Origin: RGVD01 sp040403075
GTDB taxonomy: Bacteria; Bacteroidota; Bacteroidia; UKL13-3
Direction of reading: 5' to 3'
Length of the DNA stretch: 64,000 nucleotides
NCBI GenBank assembly: GCA_040403075.1
Contig: JBBALJ010000005.1
Coordinates: forward strand, 1 to 64,000
Within the stretch, counting starts at the first letter, position 1. Each line of letters opens with the position of its first letter. Positions 50,911 to 59,882 of the stretch are shown piece by piece. The position numbers were made by a program, and so were the translations under genes. The notes below the pieces were generated by a model. The model worked only from the letters and a program-made list of their open reading frames with translations. It was not told the DNA's origin and ran no database searches.

Positions 50911-53900
50911 TCATTTTATCACCAATGTTTTGATGACTTGCTCATTATCACTTTTTATTTTAAGCAAATAAATGCCAGTATTCAATTTAGAATCAATATC
51001 TATTTTCTGTTTACCTGTAACTGTTAATAGTTTTTCAGTCCAAACTTCCTGACCTATTAGATTGCAAATGCTAAAGATGGCTTCCGATTTTGTGATTGAA
51101 TTAATTTGAATGGTAAATTGACCATTGTTTGGATTAGGAAATATTTCAACCTCTGATAAATTTTTAATATTTTCAATACCCGTTCTATTAGTAAAAATAT
51201 TTAAATTCAACTGAGCTGAATCAGAACATTGAAATTGATTAGTTGCTACTATTTTAACTGAACCTTGTCCTTCTGATAGCCAATTTAAAGTTATGGCATT
51301 TGTACCCTGACCACTAATGATAACACCATTCGTAACATGCCATTCATAATTTGCAATTTCTTGTTGAACAACACTATATGCGTAATTCAGTTTGGTTCGC
51401 ACATTGTTTGTTTGACCGTCAATGTTGTTTACTATTGGTAAAGGATTAATAGTAACTGGCTTACTAATAAAATCAGCACTTTTTATGATACCATAATTAA
51501 ACGAAATATCATCTTGGGTTAGTGCGTTAAAGTATATCACCTTATTATTAGCTCCACATGGAATATCTGCTGTAATAAAAATAAAATGCGAATCAACAGG
51601 TAGAGTTCTGGTTAAATTGTAAAATTCTTGTATGCCTGCTCCTGTATTCGCAGTTTTGGTATCAAGTAAAATAGGGGTGCCAACTTTAAAGGATGGTTTA
51701 TTGTGATACCATATCTTAAAATTACTAATATCAGAATCTTCATAAGTACCTCCGGTTTTAAACTTTATTCCCGCCAAAACTGCATCATAGCTTTCAACTT
51801 TTATATCAATTCGATATAGCACAATATTGTTCTGTCCTTTTGATGGTATTGGTTGTGGTGCAGTCCCGTTTTTTAGTGAAATGATAGGGGAATTGTTTGT
51901 TACAATTACCGATTTGTTACTCGATGCGCTACATTGGTTTACATTGGTGGCATCTGCCATTATCGAACCAGGTCCTGAATCAAACCACTGAACTGTGATA
52001 CTATTTGTACCTTGTCCACTAACCACTGTACCATTCGTAACTGTCCAATTATAAAATGTGCCTGGCACTAAGGTTACATTGTAGGTATATACTGAACTTG
52101 TGAATACATTTTGTTGTCCAACAATATTGTCAATAATAGCGGTGTTGTTAATACTAACAGTGCTCGAAGCAAAGGTGCTTCCAACAGGAGTTCCTGACGA
52201 TAAACCCACATCCGTATTCGTAATTGCTTTTACAATGATATCTTTTTTATTAGCAACACAGCTTATATCAGCAGTAAGGAAAATATAATTTGATCCATTT
52301 GGAAGTGGGGTGGCAAAAAATGTAAACTTTTGTATTCCTGGATTTAAATTGGTGGTTTTAGTTGACAATAAGATAGGCGCACCACTTTTAAAATTTGTGC
52401 TGTTGTGGTACCAAATTTTGAAATTTGAAATGTCGTTTGAATTATAATTTCCCTGTGTTGTAAATTGTAAAGAGTTAATTAGAGGCGAATTGCAACTTAC
52501 ATTTAGATCGACCCGATATAAGACTACATTTTTTGCCCCTCGAGTAGGATTGTTAATTGGTGCGATTCCGTTTGCAACACTAACACATCCTGGATTGTTT
52601 GAAATTGTTACTTGAAGTTGACTCGTATCAAGACACATTTGAGCATTCTGACCAACCAATAAAATATTCCCAATACCATTGTTTAGCCATTCTACTGTAA
52701 TTTCATTTGTACCTTGCCCACTTGTAATATTCCCGTTTGTTACAATCCATTGATAGGTGATATTTGGCAAAGGACTAACATTGTATTTGTAGGAAATATT
52801 TGTAGAAGCATTAATATTCGGTCCTTTTATGCTATCAACCAAATCTGCTTGATTTATATTAATCAAACTTGAGCTAAATCCATTACTTGTTGAATTGCCA
52901 GTGCTAAATAGTATGTCATTTGTATTTATTGGATTAATAATAATATTGCTACTTATAGGAGAACATAGCAAGTTTGCAGTAATAAAAATATAACTTTTTC
53001 CAATGGGTAATGTTAAATTCAAACTAAGAAAATTTTGATTTCCTGGACCTAATCCATTGGTTTTACTATCTATTAAAATAGGTTTTCCGATATTAAACAA
53101 ACTGTCGGTGTGAAACCATATTTTTAGACTGTCTATTTCATTGCCAGTATAGCCGCCTGATGTAACAAATTTTAATGATTTAAGCAATGTTGGGATACAT
53201 GAAACAGACACGTTTATTCTGTATAGAACAACATTTTTAGTTCCCATAATTGGGTTGTTATCTGGAGCTGTTCCGCTTGATAGTTGTATACAATTTGGAT
53301 TGTAAGATATATTAAGACTAAAGGAAGCAGTGTCATTGCAAAGCAATTGGTTAGTGCCTTCAACAAACAATCGTCCAATTCCTAAGCTATCCCATTGAAC
53401 CGAAATGCTATTTGTTCCTTGACCACTTAAGATAGTACCATTTGTAATGGCCCAATTATAATTAGTTTGGGATTGGTTTTTTACAGAATAGTTATATACC
53501 GTGTTTGTGTATATATTTGATTTTGGTCCGACAATACTATCAATAATATCCAATTCATTATAATTAACAGTACTTGATGTAAATCCATTTCCTGATGAAT
53601 TTCCTGTTGAAAATGCAAGGTTGTTTAAACCAATTGCCTTTATAATGATTGAACCTGATTTAGCTTTACATTGAATATCAGTAGTAATGAAAATGTAGCC
53701 TAAGCCTTTTTGATAAATTTGATTTAATGACGTGAAATTTTGAAAGCCAGTGTCTAAATTACTAGTTTTGCTTGATAATAAAACAGGGGTTCCTATATCA
53801 AATGCAGAATTTGTATGAAACCATATTTTAAAATTATCAATATCACTTGATTTATATGTGCCAGAGCTATTGAAAACAATGGATTGAAGCGTAGTTGGAA

Positions 53901-56244
53901 CACAAGATACACTTACATTAATTCTATATAAAACTACATTTTTTGTACCAGGTATGGCATTAGTAATAGTAGCTGAAGCATTTGATAAAATAATGCAATT
54001 CGGGTTATTGAAAATGCTAACGTTTAATTTGCTGGTATCGCTGCACTGTAGTTGGTTTTTACCTTCTATTTTGATGCTACCTGCACCGCTTGAATCCCAT
54101 TGTACCAAAATTGAGTTTGTACCTTGGCCTGAAACAATTCTTCCATTCACAATCGACCAAGTGTATGTAATATTTGCAGTGAATGGAACGCTATAAGTAT
54201 AAGTAACATTATTAAAAACATTGTTGAAAGGACCTATAATACTGTCAATAATATGAGTAGGAGTAATATCTATGTTGCTTGTTGTTAGTCCAATAGCAGT
54301 GGTTTGACCATTTGTAAAGGTTAAATCGTTATAGTTAATAGAAATATTGTGATTTAATGCCTGACATTGAATATCCGCAGTTAATAACAAATAATTTGAA
54401 TCATTGTTGAACGTGTAATTTAATCCTGAGAATATCTGAAGCCCAGCATCAATTCCTATAGTTTTAGTTGCTAATAAAACAGGAGTTCCAGTTGTTAGGT
54501 CTGATTTGGTATGATACCATAACTTGAAGTTTAAAATATCATTTGAATTGTAGGAACCAGAGCTTATAAATTTTATTGTATTCAAATTAATGCCAGAACA
54601 AATGCTTGGAAAATCGATTCTGTATAAAACTACATTTTTTGAACCTTTTAGCGGTTTGTTTTGAGCAATAGCAGCATTTTTTATGCTGATATAACTAATA
54701 GTATCAATAATGCCATTGTCTGCAAATCCAATGGAAGCCACAGAAAATTTTCCACCATATTTTGATGCATTTAAATAATCGTTTAGCACTTGAGAATAAG
54801 GACCGTTACCAATAGCAAATTTTGAAGGAGATTTATACCAATTTCCAAATAAATCATTACACACAATATTCGAAGATGATCTAGAAAAAGAAGATAGTTC
54901 ATCTATGTTATTCCATTGCAATTTTATGTTCAAGTTGCTATTTCCTGGGATTGCCTCACTTATATCCCAAGTTTTATTGATGGCATTATTTGTAATTATT
55001 CCTGAATTATTTGAAAGACCTTTTGATACCTTTACCTTGATATCATCTAATATACAAGTATTTTGAATAGTGGCGGGATTATAGTCAGTCATGGTTCCAA
55101 CAGGGAAAACTACTGGTGTAACTTTCCCCGTTTTGCCTATTCCATTAAAAATAAGGCAACCAGTTAAATTTGTGACCACATATCCTGAATCACTTTCGCC
55201 ATTGGTAGTTCCGTTAGAACCTATGGTTAGATTATTATTATTTAAAATAATTTTTCCTTTAGAAAAGTTTAATTGACTCAACACATTAATACCACCACCA
55301 AGAGTTACATGATAAGGGTTTTGTTGGGTCATTTTACTTATTGTGAAGGGTAAGACAGTATTTTGTATTCTGTCTGTACCAGGGATGTCGTTCCCTTTAA
55401 ATACAATACTACCATTAGCATTAGTAATGGTTCCATAATTCCAAAAATCTGTCCTTACTGTAACTGTATTTCCTGAATTTATATAGTGTGTTGCGCCAGG
55501 CATGAGGGTATATCCTCTTATATCCATTCCACCAGAAAACCCGCCAGTGTATATATTTACTTCCTTGTTCGTACCTAAACTTACTGTAGTATCATTACCC
55601 GTTCTTTGAGATTTTTGAATCCACTGATTTCCAGTCCAATAGGCAGGAGTGAAACACCTTTGTTGGTTTGTTAGAACTGTTGCAAGGTTAGCAGAAGCAC
55701 TGTTAGCAACCACTGTGATCCTATTACCTGAAAGATCTGGAACTAAAAAACCCGCACTTGAAGAGCCATGAAATTTCCATGCAAACTTAGGAGGTATAGT
55801 TGTAGAAAACGGAACGGTATTGTTCATGGTAATTCTAAAACAATTTATTCGCTTTCCTTTTTGGACATTGGTCCCAAGTCCTGAACTAACAATTGTGATA
55901 ATTTTTCGCCAATAATCAGTCATTCCGCTTACAGTATAAATTGCTACAGAAGTTTGCTGATTGGTTTTTAATTCACTATACTGTTCGGTGATACTAATGG
56001 TTCCTCCATTTCGCCATCCTTGATCAGCTACGAAGGCTATCGTGCCCCCACTGAGTTCAAAATCGGCTGTATCTGTATTATATAAATAAACATCAAGTTG
56101 GTATGAGGTGGGGCTTAATAGTTTTTCATTTTCTAACCTCCATTCGAATTTGGGTAGTTGGGCAAATCCAATAAACTGAAAAAGACAAAGGACAAGCCAT
56201 GTCGATATTCTTAGTTTAAATTTGATTATCAGGTTATTGTTCAT
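50911..56244 (-). CDS. Giant T9SS surface protein with five PKD-like/BNR-N-type repeats
   Basis: This 1777-residue paralogue has the same order: a signal (about 1-28), N-terminal domain beginning LPKFEWRLENEKL, then five repeat units of about 235 residues. The SGQGTN motifs recur near 705, 940, 1175, 1410 and 1645, about 700-710 bases apart in the DNA. Each unit again joins a KNVVLYRI-type domain to a PKD-like domain. The tail (VEIFPNPNNGQF to VIKTLVIK) is a T9SS sorting domain. It exceeds the neighbour by 471 residues, which equals two repeat units. Many Cys appear in conserved pairs (for example SVSC and QC). It is the first gene of the operon. Likely adhesin or surface-layer role, unproven. 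Confidence 0.87.
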   Translation of the reverse strand: MNNNLIIKFKLRISTWLVLCLFQFIGFAQLPKFEWRLENEKLLSPTSYQLDVYLYNTDTADFELSGGTIAFVADQGWRNGGTISITEQYSELKTNQQTSVAIYTVSGMTDYWRKIITIVSSGLGTNVQKGKRINCFRITMNNTVPFSTTIPPKFAWKFHGSSSAGFLVPDLSGNRITVVANSASANLATVLTNQQRCFTPAYWTGNQWIQKSQRTGNDTTVSLGTNKEVNIYTGGFSGGMDIRGYTLMPGATHYINSGNTVTVRTDFWNYGTITNANGSIVFKGNDIPGTDRIQNTVLPFTISKMTQQNPYHVTLGGGINVLSQLNFSKGKIILNNNNLTIGSNGTTNGESDSGYVVTNLTGCLIFNGIGKTGKVTPVVFPVGTMTDYNPATIQNTCILDDIKVKVSKGLSNNSGIITNNAINKTWDISEAIPGNSNLNIKLQWNNIDELSSFSRSSSNIVCNDLFGNWYKSPSKFAIGNGPYSQVLNDYLNASKYGGKFSVASIGFADNGIIDTISYISIKNAAIAQNKPLKGSKNVVLYRIDFPSICSGINLNTIKFISSGSYNSNDILNFKLWYHTKSDLTTGTPVLLATKTIGIDAGLQIFSGLNYTFNNDSNYLLLTADIQCQALNHNISINYNDLTFTNGQTTAIGLTTSNIDITPTHIIDSIIGPFNNVFNNVTYTYSVPFTANITYTWSIVNGRIVSGQGTNSILVQWDSSGAGSIKIEGKNQLQCSDTSKLNVSIFNNPNCIILSNASATITNAIPGTKNVVLYRINVSVSCVPTTLQSIVFNSSGTYKSSDIDNFKIWFHTNSAFDIGTPVLLSSKTSNLDTGFQNFTSLNQIYQKGLGYIFITTDIQCKAKSGSIIIKAIGLNNLAFSTGNSSGNGFTSSTVNYNELDIIDSIVGPKSNIYTNTVYNYSVKNQSQTNYNWAITNGTILSGQGTNSISVQWDSLGIGRLFVEGTNQLLCNDTASFSLNISYNPNCIQLSSGTAPDNNPIMGTKNVVLYRINVSVSCIPTLLKSLKFVTSGGYTGNEIDSLKIWFHTDSLFNIGKPILIDSKTNGLGPGNQNFLSLNLTLPIGKSYIFITANLLCSPISSNIIINPINTNDILFSTGNSTSNGFSSSLININQADLVDSIKGPNINASTNISYKYNVSPLPNITYQWIVTNGNITSGQGTNEITVEWLNNGIGNILLVGQNAQMCLDTSQLQVTISNNPGCVSVANGIAPINNPTRGAKNVVLYRVDLNVSCNSPLINSLQFTTQGNYNSNDISNFKIWYHNSTNFKSGAPILLSTKTTNLNPGIQKFTFFATPLPNGSNYIFLTADISCVANKKDIIVKAITNTDVGLSSGTPVGSTFASSTVSINNTAIIDNIVGQQNVFTSSVYTYNVTLVPGTFYNWTVTNGTVVSGQGTNSITVQWFDSGPGSIMADATNVNQCSASSNKSVIVTNNSPIISLKNGTAPQPIPSKGQNNIVLYRIDIKVESYDAVLAGIKFKTGGTYEDSDISNFKIWYHNKPSFKVGTPILLDTKTANTGAGIQEFYNLTRTLPVDSHFIFITADIPCGANNKVIYFNALTQDDISFNYGIIKSADFISKPVTINPLPIVNNIDGQTNNVRTKLNYAYSVVQQEIANYEWHVTNGVIISGQGTNAITLNWLSEGQGSVKIVATNQFQCSDSAQLNLNIFTNRTGIENIKNLSEVEIFPNPNNGQFTIQINSITKSEAIFSICNLIGQEVWTEKLLTVTGKQKIDIDSKLNTGIYLLKIKSDNEQVIKTLVIK

Positions 56245-56443
56245 TATTATCCAAATACAAACGCAATTTAATAAAAATCAATTCATATTGCTTTAATATT
56301 TAAAATATTAAGAAATTTTTCAATAATTTACATTGTCGTGACTTTTTATAAATACAATTTCAATTTAGTGTTCATAATGCTTTATAAGTCACATTAAAAC
56401 CTATAAATCGATTAATATATTTGAGGATTAAATATTATTGTAC

Positions 56444-57784
56444 ATGTCAATACTAAAATCTTCATTTTTTGTATCACTAACTTTGTTAGTTTTAGTTGTT
56501 AATGCTCAGGTAAAGCCCTCTGTATCTCTTGATGCAAAAACATCTGGAGGCTTCTATCAAAATTATTTCGATCTAGGAGAAAATGGATTTGTTGTGGTTT
56601 TGAATAAATCAAAGAACGATATCAAAGCTTCAGTAAGTATAAAAGAGTCTAGTAATATAGCATATTATTTTAGTAAAGATTTAAGCAAACGAACCATAAT
56701 ACGATATACTAGTTTGGATAATACCAGTTTCTTGGCAAATGAAAACCATATAGTGCTACTTGAGAAAAATGTAGATGTATACAATGTTAAGCTATTTGAT
56801 TATAACGGAAAGTTGATATCTACCAAGCGACTTGATTTAGCTCAAGCAGGTTTATCAACTGATAAAATAAATAGAACCTTTTTGAGCAGCGGAACTCGCA
56901 TAAATTATGAGGTTTACGATTTGATGCAAGGTGTTCATATTTTTTATAATGACTTAACTTCAGCTGGACAAAATGATATTATTGAAGCTGATATTGCTTT
57001 CCCTAATAGTAATTTATTTGAATCTGTTTCATACCCTAGTGAATGGAAGTTTCTATCTGAATATAAAGGCTATTATTCATTTTATAGAATTGGGAATAAT
57101 AAGCAATACAATCCCGATCATACCATTCTTCATTTAGCCATGTATGACAACAGTTTTGGGCTATTTCGTGAGTTAAATTCTAATAATATATTGTCATTTG
57201 GGGAGACCTTACAAGGTAAAGAGTTCTCTATTGATTTAAATATTGCTCAACAAGCTTTTTATTTGTCTTATATCAATAAAATTTCGGATAAATATGGATT
57301 TTGTGTACAAAAGTATAAGTTTGATAATTTGAGTAATACACTTAAAAGAACCACAAGAAAAGATGTAGATTTAATTGACAATTCGGTAAATAAATTTGTT
57401 GAAACTGATGGTATTTCTACACCTAAAGTTCCACTGTTGAAGCAAATCGGAACTGATGAAGAGGTAGTTATTGCTAAGGATAGGTTATCTTTGGTGGACG
57501 ATGCTGTAAATCAAATTTACATTATTGATGAAAAAGATAACCTAAAATATAATGAGGTTCAAACAGGCGATTTTGATATGCTTAATCTAGATGGGTTCTG
57601 CGGTGATAACGGTAAAATGTATTCTCGTTTTGATAAAATGATGATGAAAAATGCCTTAAAACAAATTTGTGAATGCAAACATTGTGAGGTCTTAGACATT
57701 GCAGTAGACGAAAAAGGAAATGAGTTATTGATAACCCAAAATGCAGAGACCAATGTGGTTAATATATACCGATTCATGAAATAA
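56444..57784 (+). CDS. Exported hypothetical protein
   Basis: The 446-residue protein has a signal peptide (SILKSSFFVSLTLLVLVVNAQ) and then a region rich in short beta strands with regular hydrophobic spacing (VVVLNKSKNDIKASVSIKESS, YNVKLFDYNGKLISTKRLDL, LHLAMYDNSFGLFRELNS), suggesting a beta-propeller-like or solenoid fold, but I do not recognise a family. A cysteine pair sits near the end (QICECKHCEV). No T9SS tail is seen. The ATG at 56444 is chosen; a TTG in frame at 56438 is less likely. It is divergent from the giant surface proteins and upstream of a methyltransferase operon. Confidence 0.72.
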   Translation: MSILKSSFFVSLTLLVLVVNAQVKPSVSLDAKTSGGFYQNYFDLGENGFVVVLNKSKNDIKASVSIKESSNIAYYFSKDLSKRTIIRYTSLDNTSFLANENHIVLLEKNVDVYNVKLFDYNGKLISTKRLDLAQAGLSTDKINRTFLSSGTRINYEVYDLMQGVHIFYNDLTSAGQNDIIEADIAFPNSNLFESVSYPSEWKFLSEYKGYYSFYRIGNNKQYNPDHTILHLAMYDNSFGLFRELNSNNILSFGETLQGKEFSIDLNIAQQAFYLSYINKISDKYGFCVQKYKFDNLSNTLKRTTRKDVDLIDNSVNKFVETDGISTPKVPLLKQIGTDEEVVIAKDRLSLVDDAVNQIYIIDEKDNLKYNEVQTGDFDMLNLDGFCGDNGKMYSRFDKMMMKNALKQICECKHCEVLDIAVDEKGNELLITQNAETNVVNIYRFMK

Positions 57785-57813
57785 ATTCAATTCAACATTC
57801 ACAAAATTAATAG

Positions 57814-57822
57814 CATATTTGC
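57814..57822 (+). promoter_or_regulatory. -7 box touching the methyltransferase start codon
   Basis: CATATTTGC differs from TAnnTTTGC at one position and ends four bases before the ATG at 57827. Transcription would start at or within a base or two of the start codon, implying a leaderless mRNA. Confidence 0.4.
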
Positions 57823-57826
57823 AAGC

Positions 57827-58564
57827 ATGGAAAGAAAGGAATGGTTTGCCGAATGGTTCGATTCAAAATACTATCATATACTTTACAAAAATCGAAATTA
57901 TCAAGAGGCTGAGGCGTTTCTTTCAAAATTAATTGATTTCTTAAAACCTAACTTATCAGATAAGATAATAGATCTTGCTTGCGGTAAAGGAAGACACTCC
58001 ATTTATTTAAATAAACTTGGATATAATGTAATAGGAGTTGATCTATCAGCAAATAGTATCAATGAGGCTAATACTTTTGCTAATGAAAATTTAAAATTTG
58101 AAATTGCTGATTTACGCAGTTTGCCATACAATAATACATTTGAAATCGGGTTAAATCTTTTCACTAGTTTCGGGTATTTTGAATCAGATAAGGTGAACTT
58201 GGAAGTGTTTTCTCAATTTAATAAAATTTTGAAACCAAATGGAATAATTTTGGTTGATTTTTTGAATGCATCCAAAATTTATGCTCAAACAAACTGTGTT
58301 GAAACAAAAGAAATTGAGGGAATTCAATTTCATATTCATAAGAAAATTGAAAATAAAAGGGTAATTAAAACCATAGAGTTTAATGACACCGGAGAGAAGA
58401 ATTTTTATACAGAATCTGTCCAATTACTGGAGCTAAGCGATTTCGAAAAATTAGTAGAAAACTCATCTTTCAAATTACTCAATGTTTTTGGTAGTTATAG
58501 TTTAGAATCTTACAATCAGGAATCGAGTGATAGATTGATTATTGTAGCCCAAAAAATAGCATGA
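57827..58564 (+). CDS. SAM-dependent methyltransferase (class I)
   Basis: A 245-residue class I methyltransferase. Motif I is LACGKGRHSIYLNKLGYNVIGVDLS (the SAM site with an acidic end), followed by FEIADLRSLPY and LNLFTSFGYFESDKVN, which match the small-molecule group often labelled UbiE/type-11 in Bacteroidetes. No signal peptide or extra domain. It is the first gene of an operon with PAP2 (four-base ATGA overlap) and ZIP genes. The substrate is not known; its neighbours are membrane proteins, so a lipid or cell-envelope acceptor is possible. Confidence 0.88.
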   Translation: MERKEWFAEWFDSKYYHILYKNRNYQEAEAFLSKLIDFLKPNLSDKIIDLACGKGRHSIYLNKLGYNVIGVDLSANSINEANTFANENLKFEIADLRSLPYNNTFEIGLNLFTSFGYFESDKVNLEVFSQFNKILKPNGIILVDFLNASKIYAQTNCVETKEIEGIQFHIHKKIENKRVIKTIEFNDTGEKNFYTESVQLLELSDFEKLVENSSFKLLNVFGSYSLESYNQESSDRLIIVAQKIA

Positions 58565-59130
58565 TTGAACGGATAATACAATTGGATAAAACGGTATTTA
58601 TTGCTATAAATAATGGCTTGTCAAATCCATTCTTAGATTTGCTTTGTCCAATCCTTCGTAATCAGTCTACCTGGTATTTATTGTATGTGGTTTTTATATA
58701 TTTTATAATTAAACAATATAAGAAACAAAGTTGGAAAATATTTTTAGGAATAGCGTTAATGATTCTTTGTTCAGATCAATTTAGCGCCAACTTGATTAAG
58801 AATACATTTCAGCGTATTAGACCTTGTGCTGAGCCAAGTTTGAGTGGCATAACTCGTCATTTGATAGCAAGTTGTAATGGATATAGTTTTATCTCTGCCC
58901 ATGCAACCAACCATTTTGCCATCGCAGCTTTCATCTCCTTTTTCTTAAAGTCTATCAGTAGATTCCTATTGCCAATATTATTATTGTGGGCAGCAAGCAT
59001 TGCTTTTTCTCAAGTGTATGTGGGTGTTCATTATCCTTTAGATGTCTTAGTAGGAGCGATTGTTGGAAGTTTGTTTGGTTTGGCATTCTCAAAATACACT
59101 AATAAATATATTCATACTATTCAGACCTAA
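58561..59130 (+). CDS. PAP2-family membrane phosphatase
   Basis: A 189-residue protein with five to six membrane helices and the three phosphatase motifs: KNTFQRIRP, FISAHATNHFA (the PSGH motif in a SAH form) and SQVYVGVHYPLDVLVG. PAP2 enzymes dephosphorylate lipid phosphates, including undecaprenyl pyrophosphate needed for cell-wall and glycan cycles. The first residues of motif 2 depart from the usual PSGH, as in other Bacteroidetes PAP2 proteins. The start overlaps the methyltransferase stop (ATGA), and the stop overlaps the ZIP start (TAATG), so the three form one operon. Confidence 0.92.
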   Translation: MIERIIQLDKTVFIAINNGLSNPFLDLLCPILRNQSTWYLLYVVFIYFIIKQYKKQSWKIFLGIALMILCSDQFSANLIKNTFQRIRPCAEPSLSGITRHLIASCNGYSFISAHATNHFAIAAFISFFLKSISRFLLPILLLWAASIAFSQVYVGVHYPLDVLVGAIVGSLFGLAFSKYTNKYIHTIQT

Positions 59131-59849
59131 TGAAATATTTTGCTCTTATACTACTTTTATTTGGACCCTTGTCAGGAGCATACCTTGCCATTAAAAGTGC
59201 AAGTGTCAATCAAAAAACGCTTAAGTTGTTTTTATCTTTTGCAGGTGGTTATTTATTAGCTGTAACATTTCTAAATTTAATACCTGAAGTATTCTCACAA
59301 TACAATCATTACAAAGGAATTTTGGTATTATCTGGTTTCTTTTTTCAGATTTTTCTTGAGAGGTATTCTGAAGGAATTGAGCATGGACACATGCATCTTC
59401 ATCAAAAAGTGAAGACTAATGTTGTTCCTGTTGGAATTGTTTTAAGCTTGAGTATTCATTCCTTTACAGAGGGTATTCCACTAGGCGCTTTAATAGATAA
59501 TGATAAGAGTTTTTACTCTTTGTTGATAGGTATTATTATTCATGAAGTGCCAGCCTCTTTTGCATTAATTACTATCATGAAAAGTCTGCAATTAAATATG
59601 AAACAATTACTATTTGTTTCTTTGGTTTATGCCATCATGTCGCCTATGGGTGCTATCAGCAGCAATATAGTTGAGATGTATTTGAATCCGGCTTCATTCA
59701 ATTATTTTATGGCTTTTGTTATTGGCACATTCTTGCACATCTCAACCACCATTTTATTTGAAAATAGCGAGCATCATATTTTTAGCAAACAAAAACTTCT
59801 CTCAGTATTGGCTGGAGTTAGCATTGCTGCTTTGATATCACTTATTTAG
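59130..59849 (+). CDS. ZIP-family divalent metal transporter
   Basis: A 239-residue membrane protein with about eight helices. The family marks are a His-rich cytosolic loop (EGIEHGHMHLHQK near 90), HSFTEGIPLGALID and HEVPASFALITI in helices 4 and 5, which bind the metal. ZIP proteins move zinc, iron or other divalent ions into the cytoplasm. The length fits the bacterial ZupT-like/GufA branch. It is the third gene of the methyltransferase-PAP2-ZIP operon and ends 33 bases before the convergent ccmF-like gene. Confidence 0.92.
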   Translation: MKYFALILLLFGPLSGAYLAIKSASVNQKTLKLFLSFAGGYLLAVTFLNLIPEVFSQYNHYKGILVLSGFFFQIFLERYSEGIEHGHMHLHQKVKTNVVPVGIVLSLSIHSFTEGIPLGALIDNDKSFYSLLIGIIIHEVPASFALITIMKSLQLNMKQLLFVSLVYAIMSPMGAISSNIVEMYLNPASFNYFMAFVIGTFLHISTTILFENSEHHIFSKQKLLSVLAGVSIAALISLI

Positions 59850-59882
59850 TTTTTTTTATAACTAAACTAACAGCACTGAAAA

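Noticed and set aside
46983..56244. Sialidase activity of the giant proteins
   Set aside because: Only the N-terminal accessory-type domain of BNR sialidases is resembled; no Asp-box repeats or catalytic residues are seen.
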